A stretch of 64,000 bases of DNA, from assembly GCA_023512835.1 (NCBI GenBank), contig CM042084.1, positions 11,404,842-11,468,841 on the forward strand. The letters run 5' to 3'. Shown in pieces: positions 22,832 to 34,330 of the stretch. The notes under the pieces are model-generated. The model was not told the DNA's origin. It searched no databases and worked only from the letters and a program-made list of their open reading frames with translations. This DNA is from Taxillus chinensis. Lineage: Eukaryota > Streptophyta > Magnoliopsida > Santalales > Loranthaceae. Numbering within the stretch: the first letter of the stretch is position 1; each line of letters opens with the position of its first letter. The translations under genes were made by a program, and so were the position numbers.

Positions 22832-23949
22832 AGAGCTGCTGGCTTGCTACCGGAGCATCTTGCGTGGGGAGGACGACGTCTAGCGCGGAAGCAAGAGCAA
22901 GAGGATGTTTCCAAGGTAGGGGTTTTGTTCTTCCTTGTACTTATCCCAGGGTTTTGGCCTTGTGGTAGTCGATTTTGAAATCTGGATATATATATTATAT
23001 GTAAATCCATATAGGTGTGATCTCCTATATGGATGTTGGCTTTCAGTGGCATGTATGAGGATGAGATTAGGCCTGTGTGGCACTGCACACTAGGTGTTTG
23101 ATATTATGCCTGTGAGGCCATGCATGTTATGCGATTGATGTTATGCCAGTGTGGTTATGCCTGAAAAGTGTTTGATGTAATGTCTATGAGGATATGCATG
23201 CTAGGTGTTTGATGTTATACCAGGGTGGACATGGATGTTCAGTGTTTGTTGTTATGCCTGAAAAACTGATATATATCTTAAATGTTTGTTGTTATGTCTG
23301 TGGAGCCTAAGAAGCCTGAGAGGCTGAGGCAATGCTTGTGTATCCGTGGAGCCTGAGAGGCTGAGTTGATGTCGGGGAGACCGACCGTGGAGCCCGAGAG
23401 GCCGAGTTAATGTCGGTGAGACCCGGTGGAAACTATGCCCGAGAGGCGGTTAAATCATTGGCCGAGAGGAGGTTAAATCACTTGTGGTTTGTGTGGGAGA
23501 ATTGTAACTACGATGTGGTTTGTTAGTACCGTTGAAACTATTGTAACACGACACCGCACTTGTACACATGGCATGTAGATGCTAGGAGCATGGGATCCCC
23601 CGGTTGACCCCCCCCCCCGTGGATGCTCACCCCTCCTACTATGGTGTATTTTCTTGCAGGAACATACAGGCATTAGGTGGGAACACCAAGGTGGAAGAGT
23701 TCTGTTTTGTGGCTTTGTTTTATGTTATTTGCGTTATGTAATTTTGTTGAGGCATTGTAACCCCAGCGGGGAGATATTGTAATGAAGTTTGAGAAACAAT
23801 AAAGGCATGTGGTTTGAATTTAATAATTATGTGATTTTGGTTTCTGAAAATAAAATGTGAAGCGTATGTTGTATTCTATCCCTTCATCCAAACCCGGATA
23901 AAGGGAGGGTCACGTTCCGGTCTCCTCGGGTTGGAAAATGGGCGTGACA
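21585..23949 (+). mobile_element. element F: internally deleted gypsy, TSD TGGGA
   Basis: The duplication TGGGA flanks it (21,580-21,584; 23,950-23,954), and the matching right arm at about 33,160-33,180 shows the empty site. Structure: the first 431 bp of the 5' LTR (21,585-22,015); 128 bp of internal 3' end with the polypurine tract (22,016-22,143, tract 22,128-22,143, cttaagggggagagga); and a full 3' LTR (22,144-23,949, 1,806 bp). Everything from inside the 5' LTR to the internal 3' end is missing. The LTR belongs to the same family as element D. It has no coding capacity. Confidence 0.88.
22665..22742 (+). promoter_or_regulatory. U3 promoter of element F: two ACGT palindromes and TATA box
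   Basis: Two 22-bp near-palindromes with core actacgtcgt or actacgtcat between tcaaa and tttga lie at 22,665-22,686 and 22,703-22,724, followed 12 bp later by a TATA box (tatataa, 22,736-22,742). ACGT cores of this kind are bound by plant bZIP factors (family knowledge; binding here is inference). An (AG)n run follows at 22,798-22,826, in what would be the transcribed leader. The same arrangement occurs in both D LTRs. Confidence 0.6.
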
Positions 23950-24290
23950 TGGGACCCGGGTTACCAACCACATAGGGGACCTGCGGCCTCTTGCCAGCCC
24001 TATGTGGGACCCACGGTTAACCCAACTATCTCCACCACCAAATTCACCCCATGTAAAAATTAAACAAAGTACTTTAACAACCAGTGTCCAATACATTAAC
24101 CATACAAACATTTCAATCAACAAGCCAGATATAATGTACCATAAATGACAACTCTATACTAATAAGCAAAAGCAGGTCCAGACCTACATTAATACAATCA
24201 ACCAACAGTATCAAACCCAAACAACAATTACAATTACACCCTATCGATTCTATCTTAATAGACTAATAATATTGGACTATAACAACATTA

Positions 24291-24346
<56 letters not shown>

Positions 24347-24412
24347 TTATACACATACTTAATTATCAGACCAACACATTTTATTCCATATATTAATTAA
24401 TTAATTTATTTA

Positions 24413-24465
<53 letters not shown>

Positions 24466-25447
24466 AATATATAAATATATAATGCATACTCACGCGTGCA
24501 CACACCCACCCACCAACACTAGGGTTGGTGGCCCTGCGGGGGCGGCGGCATCAGGCGATGCCCCCCCCCCCTTTCCTTCTCCACGCCAGCGCGCAGACAG
24601 CAGCGCGCGCTCCCTCTCCTCCACGTTGACACCAGCACTAACGCCCACTCTTCCGCGCAGACTCCAACGTCAACGCCAACGCCAACGCCCGCTCCCGCTC
24701 TTCCCTTCCAACACATCCGCACGGGCGCGCGAGGACTCGACAGTCCGGCCATGACGCTTGAACCGACACCCTCAACGCCGCCTGAAGCCGTCGCCCATGA
24801 CGCCGCCTGAAATTGTCGCCCTTGATGCCGCCTGAAACCGTCGCCCTTGACGCCGCCTGAACCCGACGCCGGTGACGCCTCCATCCAACGGCACTATGGC
24901 ACCCTTGATACGACGCAACAAACACGGGACTCGAGATACAACTTGTCGAGTGTATCAAAACAATTGAACATGTGTTTACACCTATAAAGAATTAACAGAT
25001 ACTAACTCTATCCATCTGTGTTCATGCAATAAGTTAACAGATAATCAAGAAACACCTACCTGATTCAAACTCGGAAGGTCAAGAACACGATGGCTTCAAT
25101 TCACTGCTCTTCCCTACCAGACTGCGCACGCACAACGAACGTAGGGTTTTACCCTAGGTTCCCCTCTATTTATACCTATATATATATTAATTGACTTATA
25201 ATATTAATAATAGTAATAATTATAATAATAATAATAATTTGATTAAAAACAATAATTATAATAATTAATAATAATAATTACCATAATAAATAATAATAAT
25301 AATAATAATGTTACAATTAATATTTATAGTCTAAATATTAAAATATCTACAGTAACAATCATAATCCCATAATAAAATTCCCAACTATAATACTCATTAT
25401 TACAGGAATAACTCAAAATATTAAAGTAATTATAATAATTAATTATA

Positions 25448-28400
25448 AGAAATGATAAGAAATGGACCTACAACAATGAGGGTAACACATCCTTAGCTAA
25501 GTCACTCGGAACTCAACACAAACTCGTCCAACTCTAGTGATAACTCTAGACTACGGATAACCATGGCCAGAACAACAAGGTTAAATGGGCACCTCAACAT
25601 AGTCAAACTAATACTTCAACATAAATCATCGGATCATAGTCGATACGACCACCTATTAAAATCCAATAACCAATCAAATTAACAGATTGCACCACACACA
25701 ACCACTGCACGCCAAATATCCAATATCGAACCACTAGCAGTGACCCCTTGTAATTAATCCACTAAATGACCATCATAACGAATCGTTAATGAAACAACAC
25801 CATACTAACAACTCCACAACCGACCATACACTACCTCAAAATTATTCCAAGTGGTGCCAACATATCTATCAAAACTAACCAATCTAATAGAACCCAAAAT
25901 AATAAGGATTAACATTATAACCCAAAAATCCATCAAAGCACTATCATCTCAGATCAACAGGGTAAACGCACCACCTCAATTAAATATTGCATTACCAAAG
26001 TCCAACAACCTACCCTCATATAACCAATATCCCCTAACAACCACAACAAGTACACAATGCTTTATGAGTCATGACCGCATATTAAAAACGCATATCGGCC
26101 ATGCAACAATCACATTTAGAGAAACCAAACAAAACAATATCAAAATATCAATAATTATGTGAATAACATATACTCCCATGTAGGGGAAGAAAGGTCGCAC
26201 CCTAATAGGCTCCACCAAACATTGTAAGATGTCATTGAATTACGACCAAGTCCCCTTACAGAGAGGACTCCACAAACAAGCAACAAACTCGGCTACCACA
26301 ACAACACGTCATACTAACATCACTAAGGGAAAGCTCATCAAGCTAATCCCACCATAAATCGTTCACCAGTTCCACATCATCATACTTACCACCAATCAAT
26401 CCAGCCAACGATCAATAAACAAGGTCCATCCTAGTTTCACCACATGTCACCACACAAAATAATAATGTATGTAACTAACAACAAACCAGTCAAAGTAAAA
26501 CAAGGCAATAATAAGAAATATTATCATTGTTACACTCAGGCATAGGTACACAACACGGTACACATCTCAATCACACATCATAATAAATAAACAGGTTAAA
26601 AACAACATTTGTAATTAAGACAACCAAGCAAGCACAATCACAGCCACAGCCACACAGGCTTCCATATCCACAGCCACACAGGCTTCCATATCCACAGCCA
26701 CACAGGCTACCATAACCACAGCCACGCAGGCTCCACAGCCACACAGGCTCCTACAATTCTAGCTAACACACTCTCAAGCACAACACAATAATATGCGTTT
26801 ACATTACATCAAATAACACATGTAGTCGTATCACACAACTATACCCCAAAACAGGGCAAAAGTCCACATGTCATTTGCATGTCATATCATATGAAAAATA
26901 TCCAAACAATTATAAAGTGTGGTAATCCACATTGACATCAGTCGACATGAGTCACAATAATATTTAATACAGAGTCGGTCATCATTATTTATTCATTTAT
27001 TTACTATTGTTACTAATGTTGTAAGTATATTATTTATGTTTTTTTAGTTTTATTATATATTTACCATTCTTATCAATAACCGGTTATATGCACCAACATA
27101 GTCCACCACAAGCTAACACCACACAAGGTGCATGCAACCAACAACGAGCAACTACTCAAAAATAAGCAGGTCAACAACCCATTAATATTTACACAATTAT
27201 AATGGCAATCGAGTCAAGAAAAAAGGCATACTCAAGAATGCTCAACACTATTCACTAACATTCAACCAAAATCTTATATAGCATTTCAATTGACTAGTAA
27301 CATTTAACTAAGTCAACATACGATGACTGAAAAATAGATATACACATTCAACATTTAACTATACCTTAAAGTCATAAGAAATATAGCTCCCATTATTTCT
27401 CAGATTATTTAATCATCTACTCATTAATATTTTTGAAAAGACAAGTTATTAAAATATTTTATCGAAAGGATATGAATTCTCCACTCCCATTCTAAAAGAC
27501 TATGTCATCATTATCTCCCCCACTCATTGGCACGTCTACCCTTCAATTGCTTTAAAACGAAAATAAACCATTATTGAATCTACCAATCCTATCATGGTTT
27601 TCTCATAATATTTAAGCCTAATATCTGATCAGTATAGATTGCTAGTCATAACAGTTGTTAGTTTCTGCCGTATTATTATATTCACTACACTATTTAATCC
27701 TTGAATATTTTATTCCATCGTTTACCATTGTTGTACTTCATGTTTGACTTTTATTAAGTTACATTTTTCCAACCTTCCAATCCTTTTGCTACTATTTTAT
27801 ATACCACATGTTAGACAAACATGATACATCAATTCACATCATAGGAGAAACAATCATGACCCGTAGGTCCATAACAAGTAAACAAGTAGGCTCTAACACC
27901 CTTTTCAAGAGATAATTACAAATTACTTTACTTCACTCGTGACCCCATATGATTTTTTTTAAATATTAATTCTCTCAATTCATACACCCATCAATTTAAT
28001 TCCATAAATTCACGCCAAGTAAATCTCACACACATTTTTTTTAAATAATTAACTCTCACCAAAATAAATTAATCATATCTCCACATGCAAAAGCACTTCT
28101 CCCCAAAATTTTCTTAGTCCAAAAATTAATATTAAAATAGATAAATAAATAAACAGTAAAAATCCACCAAATTAATATTAATTTTATAAAATAATCAAAA
28201 ACATGGTAAAATAAGAAATTTGGAAGAATTTTTTTAAAATGCATTAAATTATGCCATACAATCCAAATCACTCAAAATACATTTTAAATTTCTCTAAAAT
28301 TGCATTTAAAAAAACAAATTACACTAAAGCTCAAAATACCGATGAATAGAATTTACGCAATTAAAATAATCAATTAAGTTCAAATTATTGCACAAATATT

Positions 28401-28849
28401 TGTTATAAAGCACAAATAAAATGCAATTATTACTCCCAAGTAGTGACCCCTAAGTCTACACCATATAGAACTCATAAGTCCCAACTATCATCCATGGGAC
28501 ATTGCCCCCTTCCTATACACTTCCATCAATCAATCAACCAAAACAAGCATGACCCAATTGGTCCTCATCATATCCCAGTGGAGTCCATTTCCCCCGAAAT
28601 CAATCACATTTACCCATTCATTTAATTGGCTACCCAAGCCATCGAACAATTGGTAGGGTTCATATTTCCCCTACCACATCATCATAATAACATCAAGCGA
28701 AAGATAATACTATAGCATATTGTACTTGAATCAGCTCAAAACAATACAGGTGAGTCCAAAATAATGTAAGTCATTAATAAGCAACAACGCAAATCATTCC
28801 AAGCAATTTCAAGAAATTCACTGCTATAAAGTCAAACATCATCAGAGTA
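25448..28849. other. long G-poor non-coding region of the chimeric block
   Basis: The plus strand is rich in A and C and strikingly poor in G over 3 kb, with no supported reading frame on either strand. It holds a five-unit tandem repeat of about 24 bp (cacagccacacaggcttcca type) at 26,640-26,745. It resembles the non-coding interior of large retrotransposon derivatives (LARDs), but no direct homology to other parts of the window was found. Confidence 0.4.
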
Positions 28850-28924
28850 TCAAGCGTAACCAATTCTAGTGCCCTAGATGCACAAACAATGTCATGTCAT
28901 GTATGTACCCATCCCAATGCATCT
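28850..28924 (-). repeat. gypsy leader fragment, first part
   Basis: The sequence tctagtgccctagatgcaca and what follows align with the untranslated leader of minus-strand copy C (about 41,128-41,180) and of element D. It is split by the solo LTR, and 28,920-28,924 (CATCT) is the left target duplication. Confidence 0.65.
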
Positions 28925-31328
28925 TGTAAAGACTCGTATTTGGGTAGTTTTGAGCGATAGTTATTCTATGGGAATGTAACTATCTGGACGGTAGTGTAGT
29001 CGTCGATGTGAGCATTTTGATTGTACTTGGGCCCGATTTCGAGTCGGGGCCCCGTTTGACCCGATTGTTGACTTTTTGGGTTTATTGGTTGACTTTGTGT
29101 TTGGGCGGTCATTTGGGTGTAATAATATCTGTTTAGTGTTGTGCTCGTCATTTCGAGCATTTTGACTGTAGTTTGACTCAATTTGGAGTTCGGGGCCTTG
29201 GAGGTCAATTTTTGTGTTGGGATGTCAATTATTGACTGGGTCAATGGTTGACTAGGTCAGTTGACTGGCAGAAATATAAATAGCGAAAAAAAAAGGAAGA
29301 AGCTTTCACTTTACGTTTCACGTTTGTGCGTTGAGAGAGCGAGCTTGAGAGAGCTTGGAGGCTTTGGCGATTTGGGTTCGTGAAGCTCAAAGATTCACTT
29401 CAAGTAGGTGTCCTTGAACTTCTTATCTCTCTCTTGGTTTGGATCTGCACGAATTTATCATGATTTATGAAATTGAGCATGAACCTTAGAATTTGGGGAA
29501 AACCAATTTTGGGTTAAGAACTGTTTTATATCATTGTGGATATATGTTTCTGTGATTTTGGGGTTGATTAATTGTGTTTTTCATGAGGGTTGATAAGTCA
29601 ACCATAAAATTCTGGGTTTAGATCTAGATTTTTGGAAATCTAGAATTTTATACGTGTTTCTGCGCGATTTAGATGCGTTCTGGACGCATTTTAAGGTAAA
29701 TATCGCAGTCTGTTGCGTAGAATGCGTGTTTGTGCGTGTCTGGGGGTTGCTGGGTTGAATCCAGACGAAGAACAGGCAAAACCGACGATGAACAGTACCC
29801 TGGGTGCGTTAGTGGGTCGAACTAACGAAAATCCGAAGTTCTAGGTCAAAGGGTCGAAGATCCAGGGTCGTAGGGTCGTAGTTCGTAGACCCGTAGTTCG
29901 TAGCTCGAAGGTTCGTAGTTCGTAGCCTCGTAGTTCGAAGTTCATAGACTCGTAGTTCGTAGACCCGTAGTTCGTAGTCGAAGGGTCGAAGTTCGTAGCC
30001 TCGTAGGTCGAAGGTCGTAGCCTCGCTTCGAGTCTTCGAGGCGCGCTGCAGCTCCGCATTCCGCAGCTACGAGTCGCAGGTTCTGAGCTACGAGTCGCAG
30101 CTCCTGCAGTGTAACTGGACACTGTACAGCACTGGACTGGACCTATTTACATTGTAACCTATACCCATCTACACAGCTAAGTATTATACTTAAGTTATAA
30201 TGTAAATAACGAAATACCCCCCATTTGGATTCAAAGAAAAATACTAGAAAAATTAATTCCTACTATTTTAAAATGTGAAAATTGGGATTTAGTGTAAAAT
30301 CTCGGAAAAACCCAAAAGTTCGTAGTGGTGAATTTTTGGAAAGTGGGGTTAGACATCTCAGAAAAATCCCCAAAAATCAGATTATCTTAGTTATGATATG
30401 GGAACCCAATGCCGAGACTTTTGATTTCAAGAAAATAGCTGCTATGGGTACTTCCTTCATAAATCAAGGATTGAGGATTTACTTGTGAAGACTGCCTACA
30501 GTTCCAAAGGAAATGTTGAGAATGATTTGTCATACTCATGTTAGTATATTGGTGTGAGGTATTGGGGCATGGACTCCGTGACTTGTTTGGGTTCTCACCG
30601 TGATGCACCGATGGTGCTATGTGGTTGACGTGGCAGGCATATGCACCGATGGCAGGCCTGTGTGGCGACTGTGGCCGGGCATATTGCGCTATGGACAGGC
30701 TAAGGCCTGAGTTGAGCCGTTGAGCTAGTGGAGCTAGGGCTGAGTGCCCTGAGCTGGGATCCCATGGAGGATCGTGGACAAGTTGACTTGTATGGGTAAG
30801 CTGAGCCCTGATGTTTGTTTGCAGGCTGAGTCCGGATGATTGTGCACACTACACGGTGCACGAGTACACTAAGCATATAGTATAGACATATATGTGTTGC
30901 ATGATGTGGAGTTTTGGGGTCACCTACTGAGCTTGTCGCTCACCCCTACTTGTTGTTTACCCTTTTCAGGTGTGACCCGAGACTAGTGGAGGACTTTCTT
31001 CCAGGAGGACGCCCACTACTTTGATGTATGATACAGTTATATTCTGTATTGTTTTATGTGATATCCCGGACATGGGTCCGTGGACAGTTGTATTTACATA
31101 CTGTATGATGTGATGTCTGTATGACTGTTTGACTCCTTGTATGCATGATGATATATGGGAAAGTACAGGATTACCCTTGATGTATGATTGTACAGGGTTG
31201 CATATTTGAGACAGCACCCGCGGTGTAGTCTCCATTGGTGCTAGTCACCAACCCCTTGACCTATCGGGTGCGGGCAAGGGGAAGTCATGTACCCGGTTCC
31301 AGGTTTCCTGGAATTCGGGGGCATGACA
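28925..31328 (+). mobile_element. solo LTR of the A/B/C gypsy family
   Basis: The 2,404-bp LTR begins TGTAAAGACTCG and ends GGGGGCATGACA. The flanks CATCT (28,920-28,924) and CATCC (31,329-31,333) are a 5-bp duplication with one change, and the leader of copy C (near 41,185) shows the unbroken sequence. A TATA box (atataaatag) lies near 29,275. A gttcgtag-type minisatellite is at about 29,878-30,010, and the 14-bp inverted repeat at 30,145-30,158/30,194-30,207. It is the only full-length LTR of this family here with recognisable target duplications and no interior, so it probably arose by LTR-LTR recombination. Confidence 0.9.
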
Positions 31329-31333
31329 CATCC

Positions 31334-31455
31334 TAAGATGATCTGACTGACACTAAGGTAACCAAGGACACCATTAAGGACTGCATTGATCAAGCGCCCT
31401 CCTTAATGTCTCCCAAGCCCCAAAGTTTCAATCAATCACCCTACTATCCTAAGGT
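31334..31455 (-). repeat. gypsy leader fragment, second part
   Basis: This continues the minus-orientation leader (gatgatctgactgacactaa; catcaagcgccctcc-like) seen in copy C at 41,190-41,310. It should run into a PBS and a minus-oriented LTR. At cctaaggt (31,448-31,455) it instead switches to plus-orientation sequence. Confidence 0.65.
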
Positions 31456-31463
31456 GGGAAGGA
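31456..31463 (+). other. polypurine tract before LTR E right copy
   Basis: The sequence gggaagga directly precedes the LTR start TATAGAGACC at 31,464. With the overlapping cctaaggt it matches the polypurine tracts of copies B and C (taaggtagggagga). Confidence 0.6.
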
Positions 31464-32649
31464 TATAGAGACCCGTACATGTGTGGTTGGAGTTAGGCCC
31501 GAATAAGAGTTTGGAATATTTCTTCGACAGTGTGGCCTTAGAGCGAGCATTTGAGTCATTGTTAATATTATTTTAATATCTAGAATTTATCAGTATGCGT
31601 TATTATTAATTATTATAATTACTTTAATATTTTGAGTTATTCCTGTAATAATGAGTATTATAGTTGGGAAGAGTTTGGAATATTTCTTCGACAGTGTGGC
31701 CTTAGAGCGAGCGTTTGAGTCATTGTTAATATTATTTTAATATATGGAATTTATTAGTATGCGTTATTATTAATTATTATAATTACTTTAATATTTTGAG
31801 TTATTCCTGTAATAATGAGTATTATAGTTGGGAATTTTATTATGGGATTATGATTGTTACTGTAGATATTTTAATATTTAGACTATAAATATTAATTGTA
31901 ACATTATTATTATTATTATTATTAATTATTATAATTATTGTTTTTAATCAAATTATTATTATTATAATTATTACTATTATTAATATTATAAGTCAATTAA
32001 TATATATATATATATATAGGTATAAATAGAGGGGAACCTAGGGTAAAACCCTATGTTCCTTGTGCGTGCACAGTCTGGTAGGGAAGAGCAGTGAATTGAA
32101 GTCATCGTGTTCTTGACCTTACGAGTTTGAATCAGGTAGGTGTTTCTTGATTATCTGTTAACCTATTGCATGAACACAGATGGATAGAGTTAGTATCTGT
32201 TAATTCTTTATGGGTGTAAACACATGTTCAATTGTTTTGATACACTCGACAAGTTGTATCTCGAGTCCCGTGTTTGTTGCGTCGTATCAAGGGTGCCATA
32301 GCGCTGTTGGATGGAGGCGTCACCGGCGTCGGGTTCAGGCGGCGTCAAGGGCGACGGTTTCAGGCGACATCGAGGGTGTCGGTTCAAGCGTCATGGTCGG
32401 ACTATTGAGTCCTCGCGCGCCCGTGCGGATGTGTTGGAAGGGAAGAGCGGGAGCGGGCATTGGCGTTGGAGTCTGCGCAGAAGAGTGGGCGTTAGCGCTG
32501 GCGTCAACACGGAGTAGAGGGAGCCCGCGCTGGTGTGGAGAAGGAAAGGGGGGGCATCGCCTGATGCCGCCTCCCCCGCAGGGCCACCAACCCTAACGTT
32601 GGTGGGTGGGTGTGGGCGCGCGTGAGTGTGCATTATATATTTATATATT

Positions 32650-32706
<57 letters not shown>

Positions 32707-32768
32707 TAAATAAATTAATTAATAAATGGAATAAAATATGTTGGTCTGATAATTAAGTATGTGTATAA

Positions 32769-32820
<52 letters not shown>

Positions 32821-33845
32821 TAATGTTGTTATAGTCCAATATTATTAGTCTATTAAGATAGAACCGATATGGTGTAATTGTAATTGTTGTTTGGGTTTGA
32901 TACTGTTGGTTGATTGTATTAATGTAGGTCTGGACCTGCTTTTGCTTATTGGTATAGAGTTGTCATTTATGGTACATTATATTTGGCTTGTTGATTGAAA
33001 TGTTTGTATGGTTAATGTATTGGACACTGGCTGTTAAAGTACTTTGTTTAATTTTTACATGGGGTGAATTTGGTGGTGGAGATAGTTGGGTTAACCGTAG
33101 GTCCCACATAGGGCTTGCAAGAGGCCGCAGGTTCCCTATGTGGTTGGTAACCCGGGTCCCATATGTGGCAGATTGTCGTCAGAGACACCACAGGTCCCAC
33201 ATATGGCTGTTTAGTAGTGATTTGAATTCCTGGAGTTGGTAGCGGGAATCCCGTGGATGGATGAATGGCCGGTATGAACCTTTAATGATGGAAATGCATT
33301 ATGATGTATTGTTTGTAATTTAATGAAAATTTAATTGTGATAGAATGTGACACTACAGTAGCACAAGCATACACTGATCATACAGACTTAGGAATTCATG
33401 TAATAGGGTACTAGAGATGGGAATCACCTACTGGGCATTCGTGCTCACCCTACTTTATTTCTATTTCCTACAGGTGGTAGGGAGTAGCTGGTGGAGCCAT
33501 AGTGAAGCAGGACGGGACATCCTTGGTGTAGGATTTATTTATAGACTGTTTGTTTTTATTTTATTTTATCATTTTATTTCCCGGACTTAGGTCCGTGGCA
33601 GTTGTATGAACCTTGCTGGAGGAACTTATATGTGAGTTATTTTGTGTGTTGGATATTATGGGAATTGAATGCAATGTCATATCATTTTAATAAATCTTGA
33701 ATTGAATTCATTGGAAAGTACAATTCTACCACTGTTATGGAGTTGTACATGATTGGGTTGGACCCTAATCCCCTCACCCCTGTGGTGTGGGCATGGGGAA
33801 GTCGCGTTCCTAGTTCTGTTGTTTTCAGGATTTGGGGGCGTGACA
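31464..33845 (+). repeat. right arm: gypsy-type LTR E, plus orientation
   Basis: The LTR runs from TATAGAGACC (TG to TA at the start) to GGGGGCGTGACA, 2,382 bp. It has a polypurine tract on its left and a primer-binding site on its right, an arrangement normal elements do not have around one LTR. Near its start a 164-bp segment is duplicated in tandem (31,506-31,669 and 31,670-31,833). A TATA box (tataaata) lies at 32,021-32,028. From 31,764 on it is the inverted partner of the left arm. A GC-rich open frame at 32,210-32,596 reflects composition. Confidence 0.85.
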
Positions 33846-34107
33846 AGTTGGTATCAGAGCCAGGGCCCGAGTCGGTGTGCCAGCAAGGACGCTGGGCTCT
33901 CCGAGGGGGGGGGGTGGATGTAATGTCCCACATCGGCTGGAGAGGAGAACGAAGCAGGCTACTTAGGTGGCTGTGGTAACCTCTCCTAGCACAACGCCCT
34001 CTCCTAGCACGATGCGTTTTGGGGGCCGAGGGCCTACCAAAAACAAAACCGTGCGGGCGAGGCCCAAAGCGGACAATATCGGGCTACGGGTGGGCTGGGC
34101 TATTACA
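33846..34107 (+). mobile_element. TRIM: PBS, 73-bp interior and 3' LTR
   Basis: The PBS tggtatcagagc (33,849-33,860) is followed by a short interior with ccagcaaggacgctgggctc and a polypurine tract (poly-G then tgga, 33,905-33,918). A 189-bp LTR then runs from TGTAATGTCCCACATCGG to GGGCTATTACA (33,919-34,107). The LTR start, the caaagcggacaatatc motif near the end and the tiny interior are typical of plant TRIM elements. The TRIM 5' LTR that should precede the PBS is replaced by the large LTR E. It encodes nothing. Confidence 0.75.
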
Positions 34108-34330
34108 GTTATAAAAGGAGTATGGTGAACCTTAATCCCATATTGGTGTTAATATGGTGGTTTGAGGAATTGGGGCTCTATGACTTGTTGGGTTCTCATC
34201 GTGGAGCACAGATGATGCTATGTGGTTGACGGGGCAGGCATATACGTTGATGGCAGGCCTGTGTGGCACTGTGGCCGAGCATATAGCGTTGTGGCCGTGG
34301 CAGGCATATGCGCCGATGGCAGGCCTGTGT
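34108..34330 (+). repeat. gypsy copy B 5' LTR, segment 2
   Basis: It begins with the second copy of GTTAT and matches 51,118-51,348 of the B 3' LTR. It ends in the target duplication TGTGT (34,326-34,330), where copy C is inserted. Confidence 0.88.

Larger units (their letters stand above)
20894..25447 (-). repeat. left arm: gypsy-type LTR E, minus orientation
   Basis: It is inverted relative to 31,764-33,845, with about 95% identity over the outer segment I compared. Without element F (21,585-23,954 including one TSD copy) it is about 2.18 kb, against 2.08 kb in the right arm. Length differences sit in the (CA)n/(TA)n runs (24,294-24,350; 24,416-24,470) and in a 25-bp GC-rich minisatellite near 24,770-24,870. 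A TATA box lies at about 25,168 (minus). No U3 start is recognisable beyond 25,447. Confidence 0.85.
20894..34107. mobile_element. 13.2-kb chimeric retroelement block (inverted gypsy LTRs plus TRIM), TSD GTTAT
   Basis: A perfect 5-bp duplication (GTTAT at 20,889-20,893 and 34,108-34,112) interrupts the B LTR; the uninterrupted site is at about 51,118. The left end is TGTCACGC, the 3' (U5) end of a gypsy-type LTR in minus orientation. The right end, CTATTACA, is the end of a TRIM LTR in plus orientation. Inside are an inverted second copy of the gypsy LTR, a long non-coding G-poor region, leader sequence, and two later insertions (element F and a solo LTR). No polyprotein is encoded. How it formed is not settled. 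Confidence 0.75.

Noticed and set aside
24482..24958. Open frames of 90-121 codons on both strands of the left arm
   Set aside because: They lie over a GC-rich 25-bp minisatellite inside LTR E. Frames are open on both strands and the right arm keeps them only partly, so composition explains them.
26640..26745. Possible CRISPR-like array (24-bp units)
   Set aside because: Units are adjacent without spacers, in plant retroelement DNA: an ordinary tandem repeat.
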